Shown here piece after piece: positions 24,201 to 33,667 of a DNA stretch of 64,000 bases. The translations under genes and the position numbers were made by a program. Position 1 is the first letter of the stretch. Each line of letters starts with the position of its first letter. The notes under the pieces are model-generated. The model did not search any database. It saw only the letters and a program-made list of their open reading frames with translations, and was not told where the DNA came from. The stretch spans positions 317,392 to 381,391 of the forward strand of contig NW_004797283.1 of the NCBI RefSeq assembly GCF_000002075.1. Direction: 5' to 3'. The stretch is from Aplysia californica. Taxonomy: Eukaryota; Mollusca; Gastropoda; Aplysiida; Aplysiidae.

Positions 24201-27200
24201 TGTCACGCAATTCAACAAATTTTCACGCAAATATTAAATAATTAGTCTTCAAGATCCAACGTAGTAAAGACATTGAAAAAGTTATAGCAGAACTAGATTC
24301 TGCAATAAAAACCACATGAAGATGCCGAGTTTCACTTATATATATATTCCAATTCATTACTGACTTATGAACAGTTTTCCCTAGAGTTGGGGTAAGCGGA
24401 CTGACGGGTTCATTACTCACAGACTCGGTCAGAGCGAGCGGGTAACAGACAGCCATGCAAGTGGACTGCAAGCCTCAAGACAGTTCATCTTTTTGTGTCC
24501 GCTCCACAGTTTTATTCTCTCAGTGAGCAGACGAACACTAGCCAAGCAAACAAGAGCATGCGGACTACGAACCTCAAGTCAGTTCGTTTCTTGGGACCGC
24601 TCCACAATTTTCTTCACTGAGCAGGCGGGCAAGCGGGCAAACAGACGAACTCCAGCAGACAAGAAACTCAAAGTGAGGTTGGGCTTATCGTTTATTGTTG
24701 GTTAATTAGATAAAAGGCATATTTCAAGCCACTAGCAATGCCACAGAGAGTGAGAGAGGCTGGTGAGGTAACCTTTCACCTCGTGTGTGGGTCACACTGT
24801 GTATGTTCTAATTTATCGCGATGGCGATATTTAAAGAATTCCCAAAGGACTTTTTAGGGGTGGGGGGAGGGGGCTAGACAAATTTCTGCCAAGAACGCTA
24901 TAACTACAATGTAGGGCAGGAGGGTGGGTTTTTTTTAGAAGGGGGTTAAGTAGTATGCAATGAAAGGAGTCACTCCGTCCGTCCATCCATCCGTCCACTC
25001 GTATTTTCTGATTGGTTGCCACGTTTCATTCACATTGGTCCAGAAATAGCGCAGAACGAGCTCGAGAAAGTTAGTCACTATCGTTCCGACTCTGTCCAAA
25101 AATTCACCCACAAACGGGGACCAAATTTTCGCCACGCGCGGAAGCCTGATTGGCATTGCTACACCATATCAGGGAATTTTGCCAGTCCTTTGGGGGAAAT
25201 TCACTCGACTGGGAGATCATCTTATTTCGTTATGTGTAGATTATTAAACACATGTTAAAAACTGATCTTTCTTTAAAAAGGGAAACTAGCATTTGCAGCT
25301 GCAATCACTTTGTCAACAATTTTATTTGTCTCCCACCCAGCCCTCATTCCAAAAGTAGATCAACCAGAGACATGGTTGGCAGGAGGTTTTCTGGGAACTC
25401 TAAATTCTTGGGCTGCCCCAGAGCAGCTTAGCCACTTTAAACAGCTTTCTCCAAATCCCTTTATTTTAAAGTTTATGTCTATTTGTTATTGATTTGATTT
25501 CCTTTGCTTTCTGGACCAATGTGAATGAAACTTGGCAACCAATCAGAAAATAGGGCAAACTAATGATATGTGGAAGTCGAAGTTCGTACACATAAATTAA
25601 CCTATACTTTTGGTGTCGGAAACACTTTCGTATCGGGTACACCGAAAACTATAAGGAGTTTGATATTCGACGCCGAGATGGTAAGAGATCCATCTTTCTT
25701 CTATAGTGTGTTCAAATTTGAACCTTCTGTGTCAAGTAGTTGTGCAGAATTTATCATAAATGCACAACTATACCCCAGTCCAAAGCGGCTTCGCACGGAG
25801 ACCGGTCATTTTCCCCTCACTCTCTATGCGGGGGCTCTTGAGGCCTAGAGGTTACCGTAGGTGTTCGCCTCTCATTCAAAAGGTCCCGGGTTCGAATCCG
25901 GGTAGCGACCGAAAAATTTTCTTCTCTAAATTTGTCTCCTTTCACCTCCTTTCCTGCTCTCTAGCAATGTTCTGTCGTCTGCTTTTGTCTCCTCTTTCTG
26001 CCCCCAACCCCTCACCTCCTTTGCCCCTTCCTCTCGGCTCCTGATTCTTTCTGCAGCCTTTCTACTGCTACTCCTTCGCTTCTTCTTACTGCTGTCTTTC
26101 AGCCACACCCCTGATCTTCAGGTAGGAAAGATCTACACCTAGCCTTCTCGGACAAGGGCGAAAAATCTCAGGAGGGCTAGTGAGCAAGTTGCGCACATTA
26201 AAGATCCCTAGGTGGTCTAAAATCGATAAGAGTAGGCTTCAGCTGCCACCCGGGCAAAATTCAAAATTTCCTACCAACTGAAAATATTAGGCGTGTCCCG
26301 CGCGCTCATATGACCTTATGCAGTTGCGAGCGCCGTAAAACACTTTACAAAAACAAAAATTATGCAAATGTGTGTGGCCTACAAATCCCCGTATGACTAT
26401 TCCGAGCCCGTTCATTGGTCACTTGAAATAGGGCAATGGCGGGCGCGCACATCAGGTAGTTTTTATCTCTGTTCCCCTGTAACATCGTAATGGGGGTATT
26501 CCAAGGCGAGCTTTTCTCGCCTCGGGGTGTTCGCGTCTCAACGGGAAGAAGGGGTTTTAATTGAACGGCATGCTAGATTGAATTAAATTATATTTTAGGG
26601 TTGGCATGGTCTAAAGTCATCAAAGAAAGCTTTGCCATTATTAAATCTCGCTGCAAACATATTCTTAAAGATCCCATGCTATGTAAATAAAATCATAAAT
26701 GCTCTCATCCTGACACCCCTTTTACGCAAAATTGAAATATATGTGTTTTAAAACATGAAGCTACACCGAGCACCTGGCACACCTTTGTGATTGGCCCAAA
26801 TATAGATGACGTATTTCCGCCATCTATTTTTGTCTTCCATGGCTTCCCTCACCATTTGACTAGATCTCAACGTGGCGGGCGCGCTTTGTGCTTAGCGTTC
26901 GATGGGCTACGTCACAAGGTGTGTGTGTGTGTGTGTGTACGCACACGCGCTTGTGTGTGTGTGTGTGTACAACTTTGAGGAGAAAGTAAATTTATGGAAT
27001 GAGAATAGCTGAGATTGTTGTTATAAAAGATAACACACGGCAAGATCAAGTCAACAGTTACTCACTAGCGAGGAAAACCCAAGAGTCTTTCTTGGGGGAA
27101 ACCCTGAAATTTACAACAAGAATAGATGGCGGAAATACGTCATCTATATTTGGGCCAATCACAGAGGTGAGCTAGGTGCTCGCTGTAGCTTACGAAGTGA

Positions 27201-28357
27201 ATATTTCTCCGAACGTTCGGGAAAATAAAGTTGAACTCTATTTCTCCAAACGGTTTCCGATCTCAAGATTTTTTGGTTATTTGCGAGATTTAGGCGTCAT
27301 CCTTTCATTCTGCCATCCTGCGAGGACTGGGAAGAAGCATTTTTTGCATCGAATTCAATTTCTAGAGATAGAGATTTTTAAATGTCTGAATATTCAGATG
27401 CTTCAGTTGTGGTTGGGGCAACGTTCCCGGACTATACTTCATTTGAAAATACCTTCAAAAGGTACTGCGAGAAAACAGGTCTGCTCGACCTTGGCAGTAA
27501 CCTATTTATTTAGTCACCCAGCAAAAACTAAAATCCTCCATGTAAAAAAAAAAAATCCCCCCCCCCCCTGTTCACACCTAACCAACACACAGACACACAC
27601 ATACGCACGCACACACACACACGGGCCACTCCATTGGCTTAATATCAACAAATCTCGAGAACGGAAACCGTTCGGAGAAATAGAGTTCAAGTTTATTTAC
27701 CCGAACGTTCGGAGAAATAGAGCCGGCCTTAATTAACCCATTTGTCATTTGATGTTTTGCAGTTAGGTTCAGCATTTTCTTGTAACAGTAACTGATTTGC
27801 GACAGTTTTAGTGGCTGCATGTGTGATCTGCAGCAAAAAATACTGCAGTTTTACCCCCAAAGCAGTGCATCTGTGTGCTGGAGTCGGAGTGAAAGTAAAA
27901 ATTTACCAAATTCAATTCACTTTGTCTTATTTTATTTTATTTTTTTATTTATCTCATCCTGTATTGAATGGAGGAAGGGGATGCAAGCAGGTTGCAATCC
28001 TATGTTGTTGTTTTTTTAATAGGACAGAAAGGACAACACTATTTCTAAACGCCAATATTATTTCTCATAATCGCAGACACTGCGCTACTGCACTGCCTTC
28101 GTTCTCATTCAAAAGTTCCCATTTTGTGCGTCTCGTGATTTCTCCCCACCCCTCTCCACCCAACTCCCAGTAGTTAGCCGTGGCTGTGGTTGGGACATTC
28201 CGACTCTACCGTCAGATACTTACACTGTGTTTCGTAAATCTAAAGTAAAGCCAGTAGAAACACATTGACAAGGTGGAACGAATTTACAGTCCTCGCTGAT
28301 AACAAGGTTGATAAGTGTGCATATCGCAAGAAGAGAGATTATGAGCCCTCGAGTCAT
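12236..28357 (-). CDS. M6PR: Cation-dependent mannose-6-phosphate receptor homologue
   Basis: Seven exons, all GT-AG and phase-consistent: 28224-28357, 23375-23474, 19527-19651, 18222-18303, 13297-13385, 12681-12807, 12236-12295, giving 238 residues. Residues 1-21 are a signal peptide (MTRGLIISLLAICTL...). The lumenal Cys-rich MRH-type domain runs to about 168 and ends in TYNFTLETNRAC, which matches the Y/E/C end of the family's sugar-binding fold. One membrane helix spans about 171-194. The cytosolic stretch GLEAIPNYEFWKDFPSLVKD is the hallmark of the family (human M6PR has the same pattern). The tail ends in YEKI, a tyrosine-type (YxxPhi) sorting signal at the extreme C-terminus, and lacks the vertebrate acidic-dileucine end. 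The family carries lysosomal hydrolases from the trans-Golgi to endosomes. The start is the Met directly before the signal peptide; an in-frame upstream Met at 28535-28537 would bury it. Introns are packed with transposons. Confidence 0.93.
12584..12643. repeat. Miniature palindromic element (copy 1)
   Basis: Inverted arms: 'cagtgtaagactctgcc' and 'gcagagtcttacact' around about 27 bases. A second copy lies at 44057-44113 in an SFI1 intron. It sits inside the M6PR intron between exons 6 and 7. Confidence 0.65.
13452..14263. mobile_element. Pogo/Tigger-like non-autonomous element (P1)
   Basis: TIRs: left CAGTGGAATCCTGTTATAAC; the reverse complement of the right end reads CAGTGGAGTCCACTTATAAC. 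Both sides are flanked by TA, as expected for Tc1/mariner-pogo insertions. A second copy with the same length and interior lies at 34972-35792. A poly-C run sits near 13771. No transposase reading frame is present. It lies in the M6PR intron between exons 5 and 6, 67 bases from exon 5. Confidence 0.85.
14916..18168 (-). mobile_element. RTE-type LINE, nearly full length, decayed
   Basis: The minus strand carries an apurinic-type endonuclease (17.8-16.8 kb: SETHLNQSG, VYAPTNE, GDLNAKV, NQIDHFCIS, SDHHL). A reverse transcriptase follows (16.5-15.3 kb: SHKAVGPDCIPLE, VEQGCLLSPFLF, LDFADDLALLSH, FTYLGSI), then the C-terminal GHTFRKPSGNITRQ region typical of RTE/BovB-like elements. Coding is split over at least six frame segments, so it is inactive. 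The 3' end carries the short TGATGA-type repeat (about 14916-14935). A candidate 8-bp target duplication, TCCTGACA, lies on both sides (14908-14915, 18169-18176). It sits in sense orientation in the M6PR intron between exons 4 and 5; its 5' end is only about 50 bases after exon 4. Confidence 0.85.
18653..18822 (-). repeat. SINE family A copy (diverged)
   Basis: Module and body are recognisable ('ccaaagattagtggcgttat', 'gagcaaccgtcaaccacc') but the stem arms are mutated. It lies in an M6PR intron, in sense. Confidence 0.8.
18997..19475. mobile_element. hAT-type non-autonomous element with perfect 8-bp target duplication
   Basis: The flanks are identical 8-mers GTCAAAAT (18989-18996 and 19476-19483), the size expected for hAT transposons. 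The ends read TAGTGCTGGGACGATAC and, on the reverse complement, TAGTGGTGGGTGGGAATCG. The interior is rich in ATCGAT. No transposase is present. The right end is 51 bases from M6PR exon 3. Confidence 0.85.
19982..20357 (-). repeat. SINE family A copy split by a ~204-bp insertion
   Basis: The hairpin loop is interrupted after 'aaggtcatat'. The copy resumes at about 20228 with 'catataagtgcc', so the insert (20024-20227) is bordered by CATAT on both sides, a 5-bp target duplication. The insert ('ggtcgcttttaagcacaagg' ... 'gatttctggaaa') has no TIR and no second copy in the window. Its class is unknown. Confidence 0.75.
21708..21881. mobile_element. Pogo-like MITE (P3, 174 bp)
   Basis: TA-flanked, with CAG...CTG ends. 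The right end reversed reads CAGTGGAGTCCGCTTAAACT; the left end reads CAGAGAAGTCCACTTAAACC. The interior, with 'ccagcagtcctgcagattt', is shared with 41796-41976. It lies in an M6PR intron. Confidence 0.75.
22945..23042. other. 98-nt near-perfect hairpin
   Basis: Left arm (22945-22983) contains GTGAAATTGCCAGTTGTAAT. The right arm (22997-23042) is its reverse complement with one bulge, around a 12-13-nt loop (TCGTTGAAACTC). Pairing extends outward with gaps to about 22935/23052. It could be a pre-miRNA-like transcript or a short fold-back MITE. It lies in the M6PR intron between exons 2 and 3. No miRNA family was recognised. Confidence 0.55.
24440..24640. repeat. Two-unit degenerate tandem repeat (~100-bp period)
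   Basis: 'cctcaagacagttcatcttt' with 'gtccgctccacagttttatt' recurs about 100 bases later as 'cctcaagtcagttcgtttct' with 'gaccgctccacaattttctt'. It lies in M6PR intron 1. Confidence 0.6.
25002..25552. mobile_element. TIR element with 45-bp, 98% identical inverted repeats
   Basis: The left arm 25002-25046 (tattttctgattggttgcca ... tccagaaa) and right arm 25508-25552 are reverse complements with one mismatch in 45. There is no coding interior. The arm contains two ATTGG (inverted CCAAT) motifs. High arm identity suggests recent activity or gene conversion between arms. It lies in M6PR intron 1. Confidence 0.75.
25829..26360 (+). repeat. SINE family C, complete reference copy (~530 bp)
   Basis: tRNA-like head with A box (GGCCTAGAGGTTACCGTAGG) and B box (GGGTTCGAATCC). 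A C/T-rich middle follows, then a distal body ('gttgcgcacattaaagatcc'), then the terminal module CGCGCTCATATGACCTTATG ... GAGCGCCGTAAAACAC and an A-rich tail. The length is unusual for a simple SINE and suggests a composite. It lies in M6PR intron 1, antisense to the gene. Confidence 0.85.
26757..27194. mobile_element. TIR element with ~65-bp arms
   Basis: Left arm about 26757-26827 ('gtgattggcccaaatataga', 'tgacgtatttccgccatcta'); right arm about 27124-27194 carries the exact reverse complement of these stretches. The interior contains a GT/GC-type dinucleotide tract (26919-26968) and no gene. It lies in M6PR intron 1. Confidence 0.75.
27203..27718. mobile_element. TIR element with 67-bp arms carrying internal repeats
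   Basis: Arms 27203-27269 and 27652-27718 are reverse complements with a few mismatches. Each arm holds two copies of a TTTCTCCGAACG-like motif, one of them the palindrome CGAACGTTCG. It starts 8 bases after the neighbouring TIR element ends. A CA repeat lies inside (27590-27622). Confidence 0.75.
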
Positions 28358-29545
28358 GATGAAGTGATACAGAAGACCTCCACAGAAGAGTTGATGACTT
28401 GATGAAGAGTCGAGAACCAGCCCCCTTGTAAACACGAAAGTCTCGCAGAGAATGAAAACCTCAATTTGATTGGTCCAAAAGCATTTTTGCAATTTTCTTC
28501 TTTCGATTCCAGCTGCTCGCCGAAAAACAGTGAGCAAAGACCGTGTATAGGTCTAGCCTACGGTCTCTGGTTGTAGCTTGTTCGATGTTAATAATATTAT
28601 ATTTTTCTCTCTCGATGGGAGGGGGGGGGGGTAATTCCTATTATAGCTAGTTAGCTGTTGTTGCCCGCTACTTTGAACTTTGTAAACATGAGCTGATTAC
28701 TTTTTCAGCCATTTTCAGTATCATTTCTAATTTCTATTGTTAATGAAAATAATTTTAAATTAATTGTAATTCTCTCTCATGGCATGGGTTAATCTTATGG
28801 TTCAATCACGGTCCGTGAAATACAGTCAAACTCAAACAGTTCTATGTGCTTTGTCTGCTGGGTGGGGGTAACCAAGGACCTTACAACAAATTATATTATA
28901 CAAGAATAAAGAATATGTTTTTTTTAAATCAAGTATCTCGGTCTTTCTGCTGGGGTGTTGTATCCCTTTCAGCCCGGGTTAGCCTTGGCAGGTAACGCCG
29001 GAGCCAGCCTCTTAATGTTAATTATCTAAATTGTGTCGCTGGGGGCATAAAAACACTTTTATTCAAATTTCTAAAAAAGGAAAACAACTGGCCTGTGAAA
29101 ACTTCTGTCCACTGTAGCATCATATCGGTTCTTACACTTAAACACAACACAGGTGGAAGGCATTTTTACTAACTGATTTGCCTAATCCTAAGCGTCCTAA
29201 TCTCACGCAAGGGCCTCGGAATAAAACCTTTTAGATTTCAGTGCTTGAGTCGGGCAGCGTGCAGCGCAGGTATACGATAGTTTCGCTGTGAGAGAGGGAT
29301 CCTATCACTCAGGAGCGCGTTGCCACCAAGGATATTAGAACTAATACATGTACTGTAAACTCATCCTTGGTTGTCACCCACAGAGCATCCTCCTGTGTAA
29401 CCTCCTTGGGGGTAACCTACACGCTGGGCAATGAAGTCCCCGCTACCGGAGTAACAACTTTTTGGTCCAGACTGGCTTAACTGAAAACCATGCATGGACC
29501 TTAGATATATTATAGGCCCCGGCCCCTATATATATACAATCTTGC
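28358..29545. other. Upstream region of M6PR, no promoter motif assignable
   Basis: Presumed M6PR 5' UTR/promoter on the minus strand. There is no convincing TATA box in the first 200 bases. A poly-G run lies at 28620-28630. An old fragment of SINE family E body lies near 28965-29040. Confidence 0.4.
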
Positions 29546-29546
29546 T

Positions 29547-29804
<258 letters not shown>

Positions 29805-30050
29805 TTTTTAAACCAACTGAATGCCTACCTCTATTCTATGTGCAGGCCAACATTAAATTAATTGCAAATGTGCATGTCACGCCGACAGTCTCATAAAGTG
29901 CGAGGGGTTGATTGTACGTACCCTAAACAGCACAATGATTAACTTTCAAACAGACGCTTTGTTCAACTGCATAAGATTATAAATGTATTATGAGCGCCAT
30001 TGGGTGGACGTCAAGTTACAGAGATGTCCTTACTGGGAAGCAGGCTTACC

Positions 30051-30655
30051 CTACGGGTCCACTGAGACGGACACGTCCCGATCTTTTACCGGGAGAAAGA
30101 AAATCGTTTCCGTCTTGTGTGTCCACCAGTTCGGACAAGACACGTCTAGACTGTTGGTCTACTGGCCGTATTATTCCACACACTGTGTCCCAAGGCCGTG
30201 TTCTCGGTACAGGGCTATAAATAGTCGAGGTCAATGAACTCACGGCGGGAATAAGAAATGAATGGGTTTTTTAAGGAAAATTGGTAACATTGTTAATATG
30301 CATTTAAACCAGGTGGTTTGCGCGTGCACTTTGCAAATTTTGAGGCGCTGATTACGAATATATGACATTAGAATTTTAATCCGAACTCAAAATTAGAATA
30401 TATTTTTTTTAGCTCCTGCGGGGCCTATCGCTCACGAGTCACAACCCGGCCCGGCTAAAATTGAGCAAGCGGTTTTCCAACCGACACGTCTTTTGTCGGG
30501 GCGTGTCGTGTCGTGTCGTGTCTGTTGACATAGCCAAACAGACTTTTCACTGATTTCTTAGGAAATAAACAGTGCTCCGTTTCAACTACCGACTTTCTGA
30601 GAGACGGACGGAATCGGATCGGTTGATGTCCGTCGCAGTGGACACGGGCCCGAAC
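30051..30655. mobile_element. TIR element inserted in the family B copy
   Basis: Left end 'gggtccactgagacggaca'; the reverse complement of the right end reads 'gggcccgtgtccactgcgac'. Ends starting GGG suggest a PIF/Harbinger-like element but no clear 3-bp duplication is seen. It contains a short GTGTC tandem run near 30505. No transposase is present. Confidence 0.55.
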
Positions 30656-30756
30656 CCTGCTCACCTCTTTAGCTTCAACAGCACAAAGTCTGCTTCGACT
30701 ATCAAGGCACCCCGGAAATAACGGGTTACAAGAGCGGGTTTTGTTTTTTTTAGTTT

Positions 30757-30925
30757 CAGTTAGTGTTTTACGGCACTTGCAACACAATAAAGTCATATAA
30801 GTGCCGAAGATTAGAGGTGTTACAAGAGAGTAACAAACACAATAAAGAAGGTGGGGAGATAAGGACGATAGATGTTTGATAGTAAAGAAGAAGCAAACGA
30901 CACCAAAGCACCTGCCAAACACCAC
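30757..30925 (-). repeat. SINE family A copy inserted in the family B copy
   Basis: Complete copy with perfect 7-bp stem arms. Family B sequence resumes directly after it. Confidence 0.85.
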
Positions 30926-31084
30926 TCACAAGAGTGTGACAAACATACACAAAAAGTAGTGGAAAAAGGATGATAGTGTGCAGTTCAGGCACAGTTATGA
31001 GCATGACATTGATGAATCAGTCCATTTAGAATTCTACTGTGCTTAAGAACATGTTAACCCTTAGGGGATGGCCTAAAGACATTT

Positions 31085-31134
31085 TAGTCAGTAGCACTGC
31101 CCCCCCGGGGGGGGGGGGGGGGGGGGGGGGGGGT
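31085..31134. repeat. C/G palindromic homopolymer run
   Basis: A short poly-C run switches to about 34 G. A shorter version exists at the equivalent place in the family B copy at 4988-4998. Confidence 0.9.
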
Positions 31135-31198
31135 AAACAGACGCTGAAACTACATGTAGTGAAACAAGACGAAAAAGATAATACATGTATTTGCTTAA

Positions 31199-31276
31199 GG
31201 GCTCTCGAGGTCTAGAGGTTAAGGCAGTTAAGGTGTTCGCCCCTAATTCAATAGGTCCCTGGTTCGAACCCGGATA
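31199..31276 (+). repeat. SINE family C, 5' segment of a split copy
   Basis: tRNA-like head up to the B box (GGTTCGAACCCGGATA). The copy continues at 36247 after a 5-kb insertion. The last 12 bases (CGAACCCGGATA, 31265-31276) are repeated with one change at 36235-36246. Confidence 0.85.
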
Positions 31277-32015
31277 CTTACTTACTTTTTACTTTTTCAT
31301 CCTCTGTCTGTTGCCGTTAAGCGTCGAGGGGAGATGCAGTTTTCTATGGTAGGTCAGCTCCGCAGCTCTTTCAGTTGTGATGTTATGTTTTATCAGGGTT
31401 TCCATGACGCCCAGTTGCTCGTTCTTCTTCATTTCTCTGCCTGCCTCGTCTTGTGACGTTAAGGGTTTTGCGGGGACATTTCATTTCGCATGCAGTGATT
31501 TTGCTTTCATGGGTTTTACTTAATGTCCAGGTCTGGCACTGGTAGCATAATGTTGGTATGAATATTGAGGTGATAAGCTGTCTCTTTGTGTCCATGGAGA
31601 TGTTTGGATGAGATAGAAGGAGTGCGAGCTGGTAGGTGACAGCGTTGGCTTTTTGAGTTCACATTTCTGTTTATCTGTCTATGGACCCGTTTTCAGAAAA
31701 AAATGCTGCCAAGATATTTAAACTCCTTCACCTGTTTTAGTTGTTTACTATTGACATGAAAGTTCGGGAGACTATGGTTTCGGCTCACTTTCATAGCGTC
31801 TGTTTTTTATGTGCTTATTTCCATGTTAAATTTTTCGCAGCTGTTGTTCAGTTTGGTAGTGTAATTTTGGAGGCTTTGTTGGTTTGGATGAATAAGACAT
31901 TGGTCATCTGCGAACAGAAGTTCATATAGGCTTTCTGGGCTTTGGTTTGCGTCTTGCGTTATTGCGTCATAATATTACAAACAGGAGGGGAGATAGAACG
32001 CATCCCTGTCACTGC

Positions 32016-33630
32016 TCAGTGGCGACGATGCTTTTACAGATCTCCGTATTTTGGATAAATTTTTACGCTTACTCAATTTTTACACGGTCTTGTGATAACT
32101 TATTTATTAATATGGATCTTAAATCTTTCAGTTGTGCCATATTTCTTGTGTTTTTGATTGTTTTGAGTGTGTCAGTGCAAATTCACTAGTGCAGTGTTTT
32201 GAGTGAAGCTCCACCATTGAGACAGACCTACAGTTCAGCCATGTTAAAACGCCTTAGACCGGCAAACAGAAAACAATGTTTTCAAAGTCGTTCTACCCCG
32301 TGAAATGAGACCACGTAAACGGGGAAGAAAGGGAGGAGTACGATTGAGAGCGAGAAGAAGAATTTTTAAACCGTTTTTACCTTCTATCGTAAATGGTAAT
32401 GCAAGGTCACTAAATAACAAAATGGATGAACTCTGTGCAAATGTTAGGTTTCTGCACAAGTAGCCTACAGAGGCCTCGCTTATTTGTTTTAGCGAGACGT
32501 GGTTCAAGGACAGTGTTTCTACTAAGAGTGTGGACATTGACGGATTCCATCTGGTGCGTTGTGACAGGACGATTGACTCTAAAAAAGAACGAGGCGGAGG
32601 AGTGTGTGTGTATGTGAACGAGAAGTGGTGTAGTCGTAATAATATTCATGTTAAACTCCAACTGTGTACACCTGACATTGAATGTCTAACTGTTGTTACT
32701 CGCCCGTATTATCTACCGAGGGAATTTCCTAAGATAACAACTAACATTGTTTATATTCCACCACAAGCCAATGTTAAAGTTGCCACGGACACTTTGGTCG
32801 AAATGATTCACGAACAACAGTCTTCTTGTCCTGACGGTGTAATAGTAATCACTGGGGATTTTAACAAATGCTCTTTAACTTCTGCCCTCCCCACTTTCCA
32901 CCAATATGTTAATGTACCAACCCGTGAGGACAAAACTATTGACCATTGTTATGTAAATTTTTCTAATGCCTACAAATGTATATCTCTACCTCCAATAGGA
33001 AACTCTGATCATTGCATGTCTCTTTTATTACCGAAGTACAAACCTAAATTAAAATCTTCAAAGCCAATTTTAAAAGTTGTCACCATCTGGAGTGAAGAAA
33101 ACAGGGAGAGCCTGAGAGGATGCTTTGAATGTACGAATTGGAATGTTTTTAAAGATTCATGTAATAGTATAGATGAATTATGTGAGACTATCGCTGGTTA
33201 CATCAGTTTTTGTGAAGACCTACATTCATCTAAAAAAGAAATTATCTACTACCCAAATAACAAGCCATGGGTTAGCAAGGAGTTACAGGAAATATTAAAT
33301 GAGAAGAAGAAGGCATTCAAACTGAAAGACCGAGACAAATTAAAAACAACAAATAATATGTTAAAGAAAAAGATAAGAGAGTGTTAGCATGTTTACAAAG
33401 AAAAGTTAGAACAACATTTCACTACTAACAACACAAAAATGACGTGGCAATGTTGAAAAACTATAGTTGGAGACATACCAAGACGGACAAACATTCCAAC
33501 ACAAGACATGAACCCAAGTCAGTATGTGAACAAACTGAATTCTTTTTACGCTCGTTTTGACAACCACGATTTCTCCGACCAGCTGACAACTGTCAAAGAG
33601 ACGATTCAAAATGACCGCACAGATGATAGC

Positions 33631-33667
<37 letters not shown>

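Larger units (their letters stand above)
29963..31110 (-). repeat. SINE-like family B copy broken by two insertions
   Basis: Module at 29963-30010 ('caactgcataagattataaa', GAGCGCC) and body to about 30050. It resumes at 30656-30740 ('cttcaacagcacaaagtctg') and again at 30926-31110 ('aagagtgtgacaaacataca' ... 'cagtagcactgccccccc'). The uninterrupted copy at 4625-4998 gives the reference order. Confidence 0.75.

Noticed and set aside
25840-25920. tRNA gene (A and B boxes)
   Set aside because: Only the promoter boxes are tRNA-like. No acceptor or anticodon stems fold, and the same head starts several family C SINE copies.
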